A stretch of DNA of 52,027 nucleotides from Azospirillum isscasi (lineage in GTDB: Bacteria > Pseudomonadota > Alphaproteobacteria > Azospirillales > Azospirillaceae). The DNA lies in contig NZ_JAUJFI010000017.1 of the NCBI RefSeq assembly GCF_030849505.1, positions 1-52,027 on the forward strand, given 5' to 3'. Each line of letters starts with the position of its first letter. Position 1 is the stretch's first letter. The notes below the pieces were generated by a model. That model ran no database searches, had not been told where the DNA came from, and saw only the letters and a program-made list of their open reading frames with translations. The position numbers were made by a program, and so were the translations under genes. Positions 34,512 to 45,342 of the stretch are shown one piece after another.

Positions 34512-35210
34512 CTACTGGTCATCCGATATGGTGTCACCACCGCCGCCCACCAAGCCGCACAATGCGTGGCACGTGTCGTACCGGTGGGCCGGAGGGAACC
34601 GGTTGAAGCCGCTCCCCTCGCCTGCCCCTATTAGCACCGGGACCATTCCCGCGCCATGGGCACATTCCATGTCGATGTCGGCGTCCCCGACGAACCAGAC
34701 GTCCGGCCCGGGGGCCATGTTCGCCGGTTCCAGGGCCATCCGCACCGGCGCGCCGTGCGGCTTGTCGAACTCCGCGTCCTGGGCGCCCACCAGACGCCCG
34801 AAGTAACCGGTCCAGCCCAGCGCGTCGGCCTCCGCCCGCAGGAAGCGGCCCGTCTTGTTCGAGACCACCGCCTGGTAGATCCCGCGCTCGGCAAAGCCGC
34901 GCAGCAGGGATTCGGCCCCCGGCAGGGGTTGCAGATGCTCCAGGTGATGCGCCTCGAAATAGGCGTAGAACAGGTCGCGGGCGTCGGTCCAGCGCTCCCC
35001 GAAGATGCGGGGGAAGCTGTCGCGGAGCGACTGCTTGATGCGCGTTCGGGCCTCCTCTTCGCTCCAGGCCGGATGGCCGAAGGTGACCAACGCGTGGTTC
35101 AGCGCGGCGCGCACGGTGCCCCAATTGTCCACCAGCGTGTTGTCCCAGTCGTACAGGACGGCGCGCGGCAGCACGGGCAGACGGTCGATGACGGCGGCAG
35201 GATCGCTCAT
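34512..35210 (-). CDS. HAD-family hydrolase (phosphoglycolate phosphatase-like)
   Basis: A haloacid-dehalogenase-type phosphatase of 232 residues. The nucleophile motif is LYDWDNTLVDN (Asp21 and Asp23), motif II is AVVSNKTG (Ser/Asn), the lysine motif is about AQDAEFDKPHG, and the last motif is WFVGDADIDME with two acidic residues. A helical cap (about 30-95) suggests small-molecule phosphate substrates such as phosphoglycolate or a sugar phosphate. ATG 35210 overlaps the aminotransferase stop by 4 bp. Substrate not assignable. Confidence 0.88.
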   Translation of the reverse strand: MSDPAAVIDRLPVLPRAVLYDWDNTLVDNWGTVRAALNHALVTFGHPAWSEEEARTRIKQSLRDSFPRIFGERWTDARDLFYAYFEAHHLEHLQPLPGAESLLRGFAERGIYQAVVSNKTGRFLRAEADALGWTGYFGRLVGAQDAEFDKPHGAPVRMALEPANMAPGPDVWFVGDADIDMECAHGAGMVPVLIGAGEGSGFNRFPPAHRYDTCHALCGLVGGGGDTISDDQ

Positions 35211-36070
35211 CGCGACGCCCTCCCGGCCACATAGTCGAGATAGGCTTGCCGCAGCGCCATGGTAACCGGCCCCGGCCCGCCCTCGCCCACCGGCTTGCCG
35301 TCGATGCGGGTCACCGGCAGCGCGAAGGTGCCGGCGGAGGACAGGAACGCCTCGCGGGCGGCGAGCGCATCCTCCACGGTGAAGCTGCGCTCCTCCACCG
35401 GGATGCCGCGCTCGCGGGCCAGCCGCAGCAGCGACAGGCGGGTGATGCCGTTCAGGATCTTCTCCGACGGTTCACGGGTGACCAGCGTGCCGTCCCGGGT
35501 GACGATCCAGGCGTTGGAGGAGGAGCCCTCCGTGACCGTGCCGTCCGGGTCGATCAGCCACGCCTCGTAGGCGCCCGACTCGGCGGCCTGCTGCTTCGCC
35601 AGCACCGGGGCCAGCAGACCCACCGTCTTGATGTCGCGCCGGCCCCAGCGGATGTCGGGCACCGTGACGACGGCCACGCCTTTCTCAAGCTGTGCCGGCT
35701 TGGCGAAGGCCGCGACGCGCTTGACGGTAATCACCAGGGTCGGCGGGGTGTCCGCGGGGAACTTGAAGTCACGCGGGGCCACGCCGCGGGTGACCTGGAT
35801 GTAGAGCGAGCCGTTGACCACGCGGTTTCGCCGCACCAGTTCGCGCGCGATCATGGTGACGACGCGCGGGTCCGCCGGCCAGCCCATGCGCAGCTCCGTC
35901 AGGCTGCGGCCCAGCCGTTCCATATGGCCGTCCAGGTCCGCGAAGCGCCCGTCGAGGAGGGTGACCACCTCATAGACGCCGTCGGCGAACTGAAAGCCCC
36001 GGTCTTCCACATGGACCACGGCCTGCCGGTGCGGCAGGTAGCGGCCGTTGACGTATGCCCATCGAGCCAT
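35207..36070 (-). CDS. dat: Class IV aminotransferase, D-amino acid aminotransferase type
   Basis: A PLP enzyme interconverting D-amino acids and 2-oxo acids, or a related branched-chain enzyme. Fold-type IV features are clear: VHVEDRGFQFADGVYEVV (about 20-37), the PLP lysine in GRRDIKTVGLLAPVLAK (near 149), TEGSSSNAWIV, and KILNGITR. 287 residues, normal for D-alanine aminotransferase. It sits between trkA and the HAD gene, a position I associate with related genomes. The D- versus L-specificity cannot be fixed by eye, so the symbol is tentative. Confidence 0.85.
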   Translation of the reverse strand: MARWAYVNGRYLPHRQAVVHVEDRGFQFADGVYEVVTLLDGRFADLDGHMERLGRSLTELRMGWPADPRVVTMIARELVRRNRVVNGSLYIQVTRGVAPRDFKFPADTPPTLVITVKRVAAFAKPAQLEKGVAVVTVPDIRWGRRDIKTVGLLAPVLAKQQAAESGAYEAWLIDPDGTVTEGSSSNAWIVTRDGTLVTREPSEKILNGITRLSLLRLARERGIPVEERSFTVEDALAAREAFLSSAGTFALPVTRIDGKPVGEGGPGPVTMALRQAYLDYVAGRASR

Positions 36071-36112
36071 GGATGTTCTTTTGGTTGGTAGCCAAAACGA
36101 TACGGGAGACGA

Positions 36113-37489
36113 TCAGAAAAATTCAAGCCGGACGGCGAACATCTTCTCAACCTTCTTCACCTGACCGGCGGTGGCGAGGATGATGACGCGGTCCTTCGGG
36201 CGGATCACCGTGGCGGGGCGCGGGATGATGACCTCGTCGCCGCGGACGATGGCCCCGACGATGACGCCCGACGGCAGGTTCACCTCCCGCAGCGGCGTGT
36301 TCACCACCGCGGAGGTTTCCAGCGCCTCCGCCTCGATCACCTCGGCGAAGCCGTCGCGCAGGCTGTGCACCGCGCGGATGCGGCCCCGCCGGACGTGCTG
36401 GAGGATGTTGGAGACGGTGATGGCGCGCGGGCTGACCACCGCGTCGATTCCCAGCGGCGACACCAGCGACGTGTAGGACGCCTTGTTGATCAGCGTGATG
36501 GCGCGCTTGGCCCCATGCCGCTTGGCAAGCAGCGAGGACAGGATGTTGCCCTCGTCGTCGTTGGTCACCGCGACCACCGTCTCGGTGGCCCGGACGTTTG
36601 CCTCCTCCAGGATCTCCGGGTCCAGCCCGTCGCCGTGCAACACCATGGTGCGCGACAGGCGCTGGGCCACATATTGGGCGCGGGTGCGGTTCATCTCGAT
36701 GATGCGGGCGGTGACGTGGGGATATTTCGCCTCCAGTTCCTCCGCTAGGCAAAGACCGATGTTGCCGCCGCCCAGGATGATGATGCGGCGGGCCTCCACC
36801 TCCTCATGGCCGAAGGCGGCCATGGCGCGGCCGAGATGGCGGTTGTCGCAAACGAAATAGACCTCGTCGCCCGGCAGCATCTGGTCGTCGCCGCCGGGGA
36901 TGAAGGAGCGGTCGTTGCGGATGATCGCCACCACCTCCAGCCCCAGGTCGGGGAACAGGCCGGTCAACTGGCGCAGCGGCGTGTGCAGCACCGGGCAGCT
37001 TTCCGTGCACAGCACGCCGACCACCCGGACCTTGCCGTCGGCCAGCGGGATCATGTCGAAGGCGCCCGGCACCTGGAGCCGGCGGGCGATGGCCCGCGCC
37101 ACCGCGATTTCCGGCGAGATGATGACGTCGATCGGCATGTGGTCGCGGCTGAACAGGTCCGCCCAGATCGGCTTCAGATAGCTCTGGTTGCGCACGCGGG
37201 CGATCTTGGTCGGCACCTTGAACAGGGCGTGCGCGACCTCGCAGGCGACCATGTTGATCTCGTCGATCTGGGTGACCGCGATGATCATGTCGGTCTCGCC
37301 CGCCCCCGCCGCCTCCAGCACGTCGGGGTGGGAGGCGTGGCCGACCATGGCCTGCACGTCGAGCGTGTCGCTGATCCGCTGGATGAGTTCCGGCGAATGG
37401 TCGATCACGGTGACGTTGTTGCCTTCGGACGCCAGATAGCGCGCGATGTTCGAGCCGACCTGCCCGGCTCCGCAAACGATGACCTTCAC
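36113..37489 (-). CDS. trkA: Trk potassium uptake regulatory protein TrkA
   Basis: A cytoplasmic NAD(H)-binding regulator of the Trk potassium channel TrkH/G. It has two RCK modules in tandem: the first Rossmann fold starts MKVIVCGAGQVGSNIARYL, the second near 232-250 with RRIIILGGGNIGLCLAEEL; each is followed by a TrkA-C domain (LEVVAIIRNDRSFIPG and VIVGAIVRGDEVIIPRP). 458 residues is the standard length. Start ATG 37489. It lies downstream of ntrX, separated by palindromic repeats at 37516-37661, the most likely break in this minus-strand series. Confidence 0.96.
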   Translation of the reverse strand: MKVIVCGAGQVGSNIARYLASEGNNVTVIDHSPELIQRISDTLDVQAMVGHASHPDVLEAAGAGETDMIIAVTQIDEINMVACEVAHALFKVPTKIARVRNQSYLKPIWADLFSRDHMPIDVIISPEIAVARAIARRLQVPGAFDMIPLADGKVRVVGVLCTESCPVLHTPLRQLTGLFPDLGLEVVAIIRNDRSFIPGGDDQMLPGDEVYFVCDNRHLGRAMAAFGHEEVEARRIIILGGGNIGLCLAEELEAKYPHVTARIIEMNRTRAQYVAQRLSRTMVLHGDGLDPEILEEANVRATETVVAVTNDDEGNILSSLLAKRHGAKRAITLINKASYTSLVSPLGIDAVVSPRAITVSNILQHVRRGRIRAVHSLRDGFAEVIEAEALETSAVVNTPLREVNLPSGVIVGAIVRGDEVIIPRPATVIRPKDRVIILATAGQVKKVEKMFAVRLEFF

Positions 37490-37515
37490 GGTCGTCCTAC
37501 CCTTCCCTAATTGAA

Positions 37516-37661
37516 TTCCCCCTCCCCTCTGGGGAGAGGGTTAGGGTTGAGGGGGTTGTGCGTGTTGGAGATGCCAATGGCATCCGCCTGCCGCCGTCAG
37601 CGCGGGCTTTCAGCCAGCGCGAGAGGCCCTGCGGGCCACCCTCTCCCCGGAGAGGAGAGGG
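37516..37661. repeat. Pair of REP-like palindromes between ntrX and trkA
   Basis: The gap holds a first element with CTCCCC-TCT-GGGGAG (core 37522-37536), a small palindrome GATGCC-AAT-GGCATC (37570-37584), and a second element with arms CCCTCTCC (37639-37646) and GGAGAGGG (37654-37661). The same CCCTCTCCCC...GGGGAGAGGG theme recurs at 47548. Such repeated intergenic palindromes often end or protect transcripts. Confidence 0.7.
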
Positions 37662-37672
37662 TTAACAGGTCC

Positions 37673-39073
37673 TCACTCCACGAACAGCTTGCCCTTCTCG
37701 TTGCCGTGCACGCCGAGCGACTTCAGCTTGCGGTGCAGGGCGGAGCGCTCCATCCCCACGAAGGAGGCGGTGCGGGAGATGTTGCCGCCGAAGCGGGTCA
37801 CCTGGGCCAGCAGATACTCGCGCTCGAACACCTCGCGGGCCTCGCGGAGCGGCAGGCCCATGATCTCGCCGCCCTTGTCCCATTTCAGGACGGTCGGGGT
37901 GATGGCGCCGATCTCCGGCGGAAGCTGGTCGGCGCGGATCGCCTCCTTCGGGTCACCCTGGGCCATGATGAGCAGCCAGTCCACCACGTTGCGGAGCTGG
38001 CGCACGTTGCCCGGCCAGTCGTAAGCCTGGAGGGCGGCCATGGCGTCCTCCCCGAACTCGCGCGCCGGCAGGCCGGCGGCTTCGGCGGAACGCTGCATGA
38101 AGTGGCGGGCCAGGAACGGGATGTCCTCCCGCCGTTCGGCCAGCGACGGCACGCGGATTGGCACGACGGCCAGCCGGTAGAACAGGTCCTGGCGGAAGCG
38201 CCCCTGCTCGATCTCCGCCTGAAGGTCGCGGTTGGAGGTGGCGACGACGCGCACGTCCACCTCGACCCGCTGGCCGCCGCCGACGCGCTCGAATACCTGC
38301 TCCTGCAGGGCGCGGACGATCTTGCCCTGGGTTTCCAGCGGCATGTCGGCCACCTCGTCCAGCAGCAGCGTGCCGCCGTGCGCCTGCTCGAAGGTGCCGA
38401 TCTTGCGCCCGCCGCCGTCCACCCCGGCTTCGGTCCCGAACAGTTCCATCTCCAGCCGGTCGGGGCGCATGGTGGCGCAGTTCAGCCCGACGAAGGGGCC
38501 GCCGTTGCGGCGCGACCGCGCGTGGATCAGGCGGGCGACCACCTCCTTCCCGGAGCCGGCGGGGCCGGTGATGAGGACGCGGCTGCCGGTGGGCGCCACC
38601 TTCTCGATGCTCTGGCGGACGTGGTTGACGGCGGTGGAGCGGCCGATCAGCTCGACCTCGCCGCCGGCCCGCAGCTTCAGCTCCTCGTTCTCGCGCTTCA
38701 GCCGGGCCGCCTCGATGGCGCGATCCACCATCAGCAGCAGCCGGTCGGCCTTGAAGGGCTTCTCGATGAAGTCGTAGGCGCCGATCTTGATCGCCGATAC
38801 GGCGGTTTCGATGTTGCCGTGGCCCGAGATCATGATGACCGGCAGGTTCCGGTGATCGCGCATGAGCTGTTCGAGGATCTGAAGCCCGTCCAGACGGCTG
38901 CCCTGGAGCCAGATGTCGAGGACGACGAGGCTGGGCCGGCGCGCGGCGACCTGGGCGAACGCCTGGTCGGCATCGGCGGCCTCGCGCGTCTTCATACCTT
39001 CATCGTTCAGGATGCCGGCGATCAGCATCCGGATGTCCGCTTCGTCGTCGACGATCAGAATGTCATGCGCCAT
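37673..39073 (-). CDS. ntrX: Nitrogen regulation response regulator NtrX
   Basis: The response regulator of the NtrY/NtrX system, which in alphaproteobacteria links nitrogen and redox status to gene control. Receiver domain residues 1-120 with Asp53 (VVLDIWLQG); AAA+ domain with Walker A GPAGSGKE (170-177) and [11 protein letters not shown]-terminal Fis-like helix-turn-helix ([21 protein letters not shown]). The sigma-54 contact loop GAFTGA is replaced by TEAGVDGGG (about 214-222), so activation of sigma-54 polymerase is unlikely. 466 residues from ATG 39073, which overlaps the ntrY end by 11 bp. Confidence 0.94.
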   Translation of the reverse strand: MAHDILIVDDEADIRMLIAGILNDEGMKTREAADADQAFAQVAARRPSLVVLDIWLQGSRLDGLQILEQLMRDHRNLPVIMISGHGNIETAVSAIKIGAYDFIEKPFKADRLLLMVDRAIEAARLKRENEELKLRAGGEVELIGRSTAVNHVRQSIEKVAPTGSRVLITGPAGSGKEVVARLIHARSRRNGGPFVGLNCATMRPDRLEMELFGTEAGVDGGGRKIGTFEQAHGGTLLLDEVADMPLETQGKIVRALQEQVFERVGGGQRVEVDVRVVATSNRDLQAEIEQGRFRQDLFYRLAVVPIRVPSLAERREDIPFLARHFMQRSAEAAGLPAREFGEDAMAALQAYDWPGNVRQLRNVVDWLLIMAQGDPKEAIRADQLPPEIGAITPTVLKWDKGGEIMGLPLREAREVFEREYLLAQVTRFGGNISRTASFVGMERSALHRKLKSLGVHGNEKGKLFVE

Positions 39074-41384
39074 GGGCTGCCTGCCTCTTCTCTTCACCGG
39101 TCTCCGCCGGCGTGCCAACGCCGCCGGAGGCGTCGCCCGCGTTGATGCCGGCGAGGGTGGACGTGTTGGGGATGACCAGACCGACGCGCGCCCCGCCGCC
39201 CTCGCGATCCTCCAGGGTCAGCACGCCGCCGTGGTCCTCCATGATCTTCTTGACGATGGCGAGCCCCAGCCCCGTGCCCTTGGCGCGCGTCGTCACATAG
39301 GGTTCGGTCAGCCGGTCCCGCTCCTCGGTCGGCAGGCCCTTGCCGTTGTCCTCCACGATCATGGCGATGCGCTCGGCGTCGGCCTTGATCCGGATGGAGA
39401 CGTGGCCCGGCGGCAGCTCCGCGCCGTCCGCAGCAGGCGGGCGCCCTTCGATGGCGTCCGCCGCGTTCTGCAGCAGGTTGGTCAGCGCCTGGCTGATCTG
39501 GCGGCTGTCGCAGGGCACGGTCAGCGGCCCTTGGGGAAGCTCCATCTCGAACTTGATCGTTCCGGCGTGCGCGCTGGATTGCAGGAACACCGCCTGACGG
39601 ACGAGATCGTTGAGGTTGCAGGGCTTCATCACCGGCTGCGGCATGCGTGCGAAGGCCGAAAATTCGTCCACCATGCGCCGGATGTCGTCCACCTGCCGGA
39701 CGATGGTGTCCGTGCACATGGTGAAGACCTCGGTGTCGCTGGTGATCTCCTTCAGGTATTTGCGGCGCAGCCGTTCGGCGGAAAGCTGGATCGGCGTCAG
39801 CGGATTCTTGATCTCGTGGGCGATGCGCCGGGCCACATCGGCCCACGCCGCCTTGCGCTGGGCGGAGACCAGCTCCGTGATGTCGTCGAAGGTCACGACA
39901 TAGCCGCGGATCTCTCCGCTGCCGCGCCCTTCGGTGGAGATGCGGACCAGGAGCGTCAGCGGCGTCGTGCCGGGGCGGCGGATCTGGATCTGGTCCTGCA
40001 CCACCCGGCCCGGACGGCCCGGCGCGTGGACCAGAAGCTCACCCATCTCCGGCGACAGGTCGGCCAGCTTCACCCCGATCATGCTTTCCGCGTCCTCGAC
40101 GCCGAGCAGCCGCGCCGCGGAGAAGTTGGGCAGGGTGATCCGTCCTTCCGCGTCCAGGCCGATCACGCCCGCCGAGACGCCGCCCAGCACCGTTTCCGTG
40201 AAGCGGCGGCGCTCGTCGATCAGGCGGTTGGCGGACAGAAGCTCGTGCCGCTGGCTTTCGATCTCCGTCGTCATGCGGTTGAAGGCGCGCGACAACAGGC
40301 CCAGCTCGTCCTCGCCCGGCGGCTCGGTCACGCGGACGGTCAGATCGCCGGCGCGCACCCGCTCCGCCGCACCGATCAGGGCGCTGATGGGCCGCGCCAG
40401 CCGCGTCGCGAAGATCAGGCCCGCCCACACCGCGGCCAGCAGCAGCAGCAGCGCCACGACGAGGAAGATCAGGGTGAAGGTGATCTGAAGGCTGCCGCGC
40501 TGGCTTTCCAGCGCGCCGAACTCTCGCACCGCCCCTTCCGCCGAGGCCATGTGCGACAGCACGCGCGGCTCCACCATGCGCCCGACATAGAGATAGGTGT
40601 CGGCGAAGCGGTCCAGCCGGACCAGGGCGCGCACCCGGTCGTCGTTCTCGCTGACGATCATCGCCACCTCGCCGCGGCGGGCGGTGGCGAGCTTGTCGTC
40701 GGGGATCGGGTCGAACTCCAGCGCAAAGGTGTAGCCGGAGCGCGCGACGATGGCGCCGGTCGTCCCGTTGAAGACGATGGCCTCCGACAGGGCGCGCAGC
40801 ATGGCCTGGGTGGCGACCACCTGCTCGAACCGTTCCGGATCGCTGGCGAGCCTTGCGGCTTCCTGGTTCAGGTCGTTCGCCATGGCGAGCGCGTCGGCGC
40901 GGATGTTCTGCTGGTGCTCGTGCAGATAGGCACTGGCGACCGCCAGGGACTCGTTCACCGCGGTGCGCACCCGTTCGCTGAACCAGGACTGCACGCCGAC
41001 GTAGAAGAAGACCGTGGAGAAGATGGCCATGATGATGGCCGGGGCGATGGCGAGCAGGCTGAACACCGCCACCAGCCGCACATGCATCTGCGACCCGGCG
41101 AGGCCGCGCCGCCGCCCGATCCACAGATAGACGATGCGCCGCGCGATCAGCACGCCGAGCAGCAGGAGAAGCGCCAGATCGAGCGTCAGCAGCAACGTTA
41201 CGGTGCGCGGGTTGGTCTCCCCGAAGGGTGCGCTTTCCGTCAGCGCCGTGTAGGTCGCGAAGCCCGCCACCAGCGCCGCCAGCGACAGCGCGAAGGCGAG
41301 CCGCTTCGCCAGCCCGACACGGGCTGCCCAGCGAAGGAACTGCTGCCAAAGCGGCGTTGCGGTCTCGGGGGGTGTGGGCGACAT
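39063..41384 (-). CDS. ntrY: Nitrogen regulation sensor histidine kinase NtrY
   Basis: A membrane sensor kinase partner of NtrX. The N-terminus has several hydrophobic segments (about 30-55, 65-85, 105-130), a periplasmic domain to about 270, another membrane segment ([19 protein letters not shown]), HAMP, PAS (about 385-500) and the kinase part with the phosphorylated His in [19 protein letters not shown] and the ATP motifs [13 protein letters not shown] and GTGLGLAIV. 773 residues from ATG 41384; a TTG at 41441 could extend it. Hairpin-forming GGCAAC/GTTGCC repeats lie just upstream of the start. Confidence 0.94.
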   Translation of the reverse strand: MSPTPPETATPLWQQFLRWAARVGLAKRLAFALSLAALVAGFATYTALTESAPFGETNPRTVTLLLTLDLALLLLLGVLIARRIVYLWIGRRRGLAGSQMHVRLVAVFSLLAIAPAIIMAIFSTVFFYVGVQSWFSERVRTAVNESLAVASAYLHEHQQNIRADALAMANDLNQEAARLASDPERFEQVVATQAMLRALSEAIVFNGTTGAIVARSGYTFALEFDPIPDDKLATARRGEVAMIVSENDDRVRALVRLDRFADTYLYVGRMVEPRVLSHMASAEGAVREFGALESQRGSLQITFTLIFLVVALLLLLAAVWAGLIFATRLARPISALIGAAERVRAGDLTVRVTEPPGEDELGLLSRAFNRMTTEIESQRHELLSANRLIDERRRFTETVLGGVSAGVIGLDAEGRITLPNFSAARLLGVEDAESMIGVKLADLSPEMGELLVHAPGRPGRVVQDQIQIRRPGTTPLTLLVRISTEGRGSGEIRGYVVTFDDITELVSAQRKAAWADVARRIAHEIKNPLTPIQLSAERLRRKYLKEITSDTEVFTMCTDTIVRQVDDIRRMVDEFSAFARMPQPVMKPCNLNDLVRQAVFLQSSAHAGTIKFEMELPQGPLTVPCDSRQISQALTNLLQNAADAIEGRPPAADGAELPPGHVSIRIKADAERIAMIVEDNGKGLPTEERDRLTEPYVTTRAKGTGLGLAIVKKIMEDHGGVLTLEDREGGGARVGLVIPNTSTLAGINAGDASGGVGTPAETGEEKRQAAHGA

Positions 41385-41390
41385 CAATCC

Positions 41391-41449
41391 GGCAACCAGT
41401 CTGTTGCCAGAATGATACACGAGCTGTTGCCGCCCTGCCAAGCGGCAAC
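41391..41449 (-). promoter_or_regulatory. GGCAAC/GTTGCC inverted repeats in the ntrY leader
   Basis: Four copies of one hexamer occur in alternating orientation: GGCAAC 41391-41396, GTTGCC 41403-41408, GTTGCC 41426-41431, GGCAAC 41444-41449. The first two make a 6-bp hairpin ending 7 nt from the ntrY ATG; the last two make a second stem (GTTGCCG/CGGCAAC). No good Shine-Dalgarno is exposed, so the RNA fold or a bound factor might control ntrY translation. Confidence 0.45.
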
Positions 41450-41524
41450 CCCTCTGCCTTTCGAACAGGCCCTATGGCCCATCGCGAACGGCAGAGGCGC
41501 GGCCATCCTGTCGCAAAATGGGCA

Positions 41525-41557
41525 CTCTGTGGGAATTCGGCCTCTGTGGGAATTCGG
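41525..41557. repeat. Tandem duplication, 16-bp unit twice, between ntrC and ntrY
   Basis: CTCTGTGGGAATTCGG occurs at 41525-41540 and again at 41542-41557 with one C between. It lies 30 bp beyond the ntrC stop within a 203-bp gap that also holds CCTCTGCC/GGCAGAGG arms (41451-41458, 41490-41497) and a GCCGGGC/GCCCGGC hairpin (41562-41568, 41575-41581) with no T-run. Confidence 0.75.
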
Positions 41558-41587
41558 TGACGCCGGGCCGGACCGCCCGGCGCCGGA

Positions 41588-43029
<1,442 letters not shown>

Positions 43030-43033
<4 letters not shown>

Positions 43034-44232
43034 CCGACGGTCCCTCGGATGACTCTGGCCGGTGCAGGATCGCCGCTCATCTGCGCTTCATCGAACATGG
43101 GTAGCGAGACCTTGAAGACGGTGCGGCGCGGCTGGCTGTCAAACTCGATGACGCCGCCGTGGTCGCCGACAATTTTCGCTACCAATGCAAGACCAAGGCC
43201 AGTTCCGTTGACCTTCGTCGTGACGAACGCATCGAACAGGTTGGACCGCAGATCGTCGGGTATGCCGTCCCCATTATCCTGAACGGACACCAGCAAGGGC
43301 AGGTGCAGGCGGGTGTCGCCGCCCGGCAGGGCCATGCGCACCCCGTGCTGATAAGATGTGCTGAGGATGATCTCGCCGCCCGGAACGGAGGCAGCCTCTG
43401 CCGCATTTTTAATCAGGTTGAGGAAAATCTGAATGAGCTGGTCGCGATTCCCATAGACCGGCGGCAGGGACGGGTCGTACCGCTCGATGAAGCGGATGTT
43501 CCGGGCGAAGCCGCTCTGGGCGACCTTGCGGACATGCTCCAGAACGGTGTGGATGTTCACCGCGCTGCGCTCCAGCGGGCGCTGGTCGGAGAAGACCTCC
43601 ATCCGGTTGACCAGGGCGACGATGCGGTCGGCCTCGTCGCAGATCAGCCGGGTCAGCACCCGGTCGGACTCGCTGCAATTCTCTTCCAGGAGCTGGGCGG
43701 CGCCGCGGATGCCCGACAGCGGGTTCTTCACCTCGTGCCCCAGCATCGACGCCATCGCGGTGACCGAGCGGGCGGCGTTGCGGTGGGTCAGCGAGTTGTC
43801 GATCTTGCGGGCCAGCGTGCGTTCGTTGACCGTGACCAGCACATGGTCGGCGGGCTCGCCAAGCGCGGTGACCCGCACGGTGACGTGGTGCGGACCGATG
43901 CGCGGCGTGTCGATGACGACGCCTTCCTGGGACGCGCGGTTCCGGCCCTGCTGCACCTGCTCGATCAACTGGCTGACCGGGCTGTTGGGCGGCAGCAGGT
44001 CGGCCAGCGGCATGCCTTCCATCATCGCGGCGGACAGGCCGAAGAATTCCTGCCCCTCCAGATTCACGTAGCGGATCAGGCCGCCGCCATCCACCACCAT
44101 CACCGGGTCCGGCAGGGCGTTCAGCACCACGGACGGGTCGATGCAGCTGCGGACGGGGCGATAGGAGGAGGACGGTGCAGGAGGCCGCGACGGGCGGCGG
44201 GGCAACGGAGCAGCAGCGGATGTACGGGCCAT
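43030..44232 (-). CDS. ntrB: Nitrogen regulation sensor kinase NtrB
   Basis: The cytoplasmic kinase/phosphatase that controls NtrC under direction of PII proteins. It begins with a Pro/Ser-rich stretch, then a PAS domain (about 30-140, [21 protein letters not shown]), the dimerisation/phosphotransfer region with His in [19 protein letters not shown], and ATPase motifs [18 protein letters not shown] and [12 protein letters not shown]. No membrane segment. 400 residues from ATG 44232, overlapping the dusB stop by one base (TGATG). Confidence 0.96.
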
Positions 44233-45224
44233 CAGGCAGCCATCCTTTCGATCGCCGGGGCGTAGAAGTCGCGGATGAAGCCGCGCACTCGTTCGGGATC
44301 GGACATGCGGTTGACCTCCGACCGGAATTCGGCGGAGCCGCGCAGGCCCGAGGAGTACCAGGAGACATGCTTGCGGGCGACGCGCAGCCCGCCCTCGACG
44401 CCGTAATGGGACAGCATGGCGTCGTAATGCTCCAGCAGCGTGTCGAGCTGCTCGTGGAGCGGCGGATCGGGCAGCCGTTCGCCGGTGCGCAGATAATGCA
44501 TCACCTGGGCGGGAAACCAGGGGCGCCCATAGCTGCCGCGCCCGATCATCACCCCGTCGGCGCCGGATTCGCTGAGCGCGCGGTCCACGTCGTCGAAGCT
44601 GGCGATGTCGCCGTTGACCACCACCGGGATCGACACCGCGTCCTTCACGGAGCGGATGAAGGCCCAGTCGGCGGTGCCGTTGTAGAATTGCTCGCGGGTG
44701 CGGCCATGCACGGTGACCAGCTTGATCCCGCACTCCTCCGCGATGCGGGCCAGCCGCGGCGCGTTCAGGCTGGTCTCGTCCCAGCCCTTGCGCATCTTCA
44801 GCGTCACGGGGATGGAGACGGCCTTCACCGTGGCCTCCAGGATACGGGCGGCGAGCGCCTCGTCCCGCATCAGGGAGGAGCCGGCGTGGCCGTTGACCAC
44901 CTTCTTGACCGGGCAGCCGAAATTGATGTCGACGATGGCCGCCCCGCGGTCCTCGTTCAGCTTCGCGGCCTCCGCCATCACCTCCGGCTCGCAGCCGGCG
45001 AGTTGGACCGCCATGGGGAACTGCTCCGGCTCGCATTCGACCATGCGCAGGGTCTGCCGGTTCTCGCGGATCATCGCCTGGCTCGCGACCATCTCGGACA
45101 CGACCAGCCCGCAGCCCGATTTCTTCACCAGCCGCCGGAACGGCAGGTCGGTGACTCCGGACATAGGGGCGAGGATCACCGGACCCTCAAGCGCGATGGT
45201 GCCGATTTGGATGGCCATGTTCAC
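44232..45224 (-). CDS. dusB: tRNA-dihydrouridine synthase DusB (NifR3)
   Basis: FMN enzyme reducing uridines in tRNA; called nifR3 where it leads the ntrBC operon, as in Rhodobacter and Azospirillum. Motifs: [14 protein letters not shown] (FMN binding, about 18-31), VQLAGCEPE, the catalytic cysteine in [19 protein letters not shown], and [11 protein letters not shown] with GVMIGRG (phosphate binding). 330 residues. ATG 45224 is used here; ATG 45218 is 2 codons on. It is the first gene of the block. A TGT-N10-ACA palindrome lies 41 bp upstream of the start. Confidence 0.95.
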   Translation of the reverse strand: MNMAIQIGTIALEGPVILAPMSGVTDLPFRRLVKKSGCGLVVSEMVASQAMIRENRQTLRMVECEPEQFPMAVQLAGCEPEVMAEAAKLNEDRGAAIVDINFGCPVKKVVNGHAGSSLMRDEALAARILEATVKAVSIPVTLKMRKGWDETSLNAPRLARIAEECGIKLVTVHGRTREQFYNGTADWAFIRSVKDAVSIPVVVNGDIASFDDVDRALSESGADGVMIGRGSYGRPWFPAQVMHYLRTGERLPDPPLHEQLDTLLEHYDAMLSHYGVEGGLRVARKHVSWYSSGLRGSAEFRSEVNRMSDPERVRGFIRDFYAPAIERMAA

Positions 45225-45264
45225 CTGCCCACATGATGGGCATATCAGCTATATGATGAGAATT

Positions 45265-45280
45265 TGTGCACGGTAGCACA
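45265..45280. promoter_or_regulatory. TGT-N10-ACA palindrome upstream of dusB-ntrBC
   Basis: TGTGC-ACGGTA-GCACA (45265-45280) is a 10-base dyad that fits the NifA upstream-activator pattern TGT-N10-ACA. It is 41 bp from the dusB start. A second small dyad, CATAT-CAGCT-ATATG, lies at 45241-45255. No sigma-54 promoter was recognised, so NifA control is a possibility only; the site may equally bind another factor. Confidence 0.35.
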
Positions 45281-45342
45281 GCGTTTCGGCATGTTGCAAG
45301 CGCACAACCCGTGTTCCGCGCGGTGGCTGCCATGCGCCGGGG

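Noticed and set aside
41562..41581. Terminator after ntrC (GCCGGGC/GCCCGGC hairpin)
   Set aside because: The stem is good but no T-tract follows on the minus strand, so it was only noted with the neighbouring repeat.
45265..45280. NtrC binding site before dusB
   Set aside because: NtrC sites have GCAC and GTGC in the opposite order around the centre; the dyad here is GTGC-N6-GCAC, closer to a NifA-type site.
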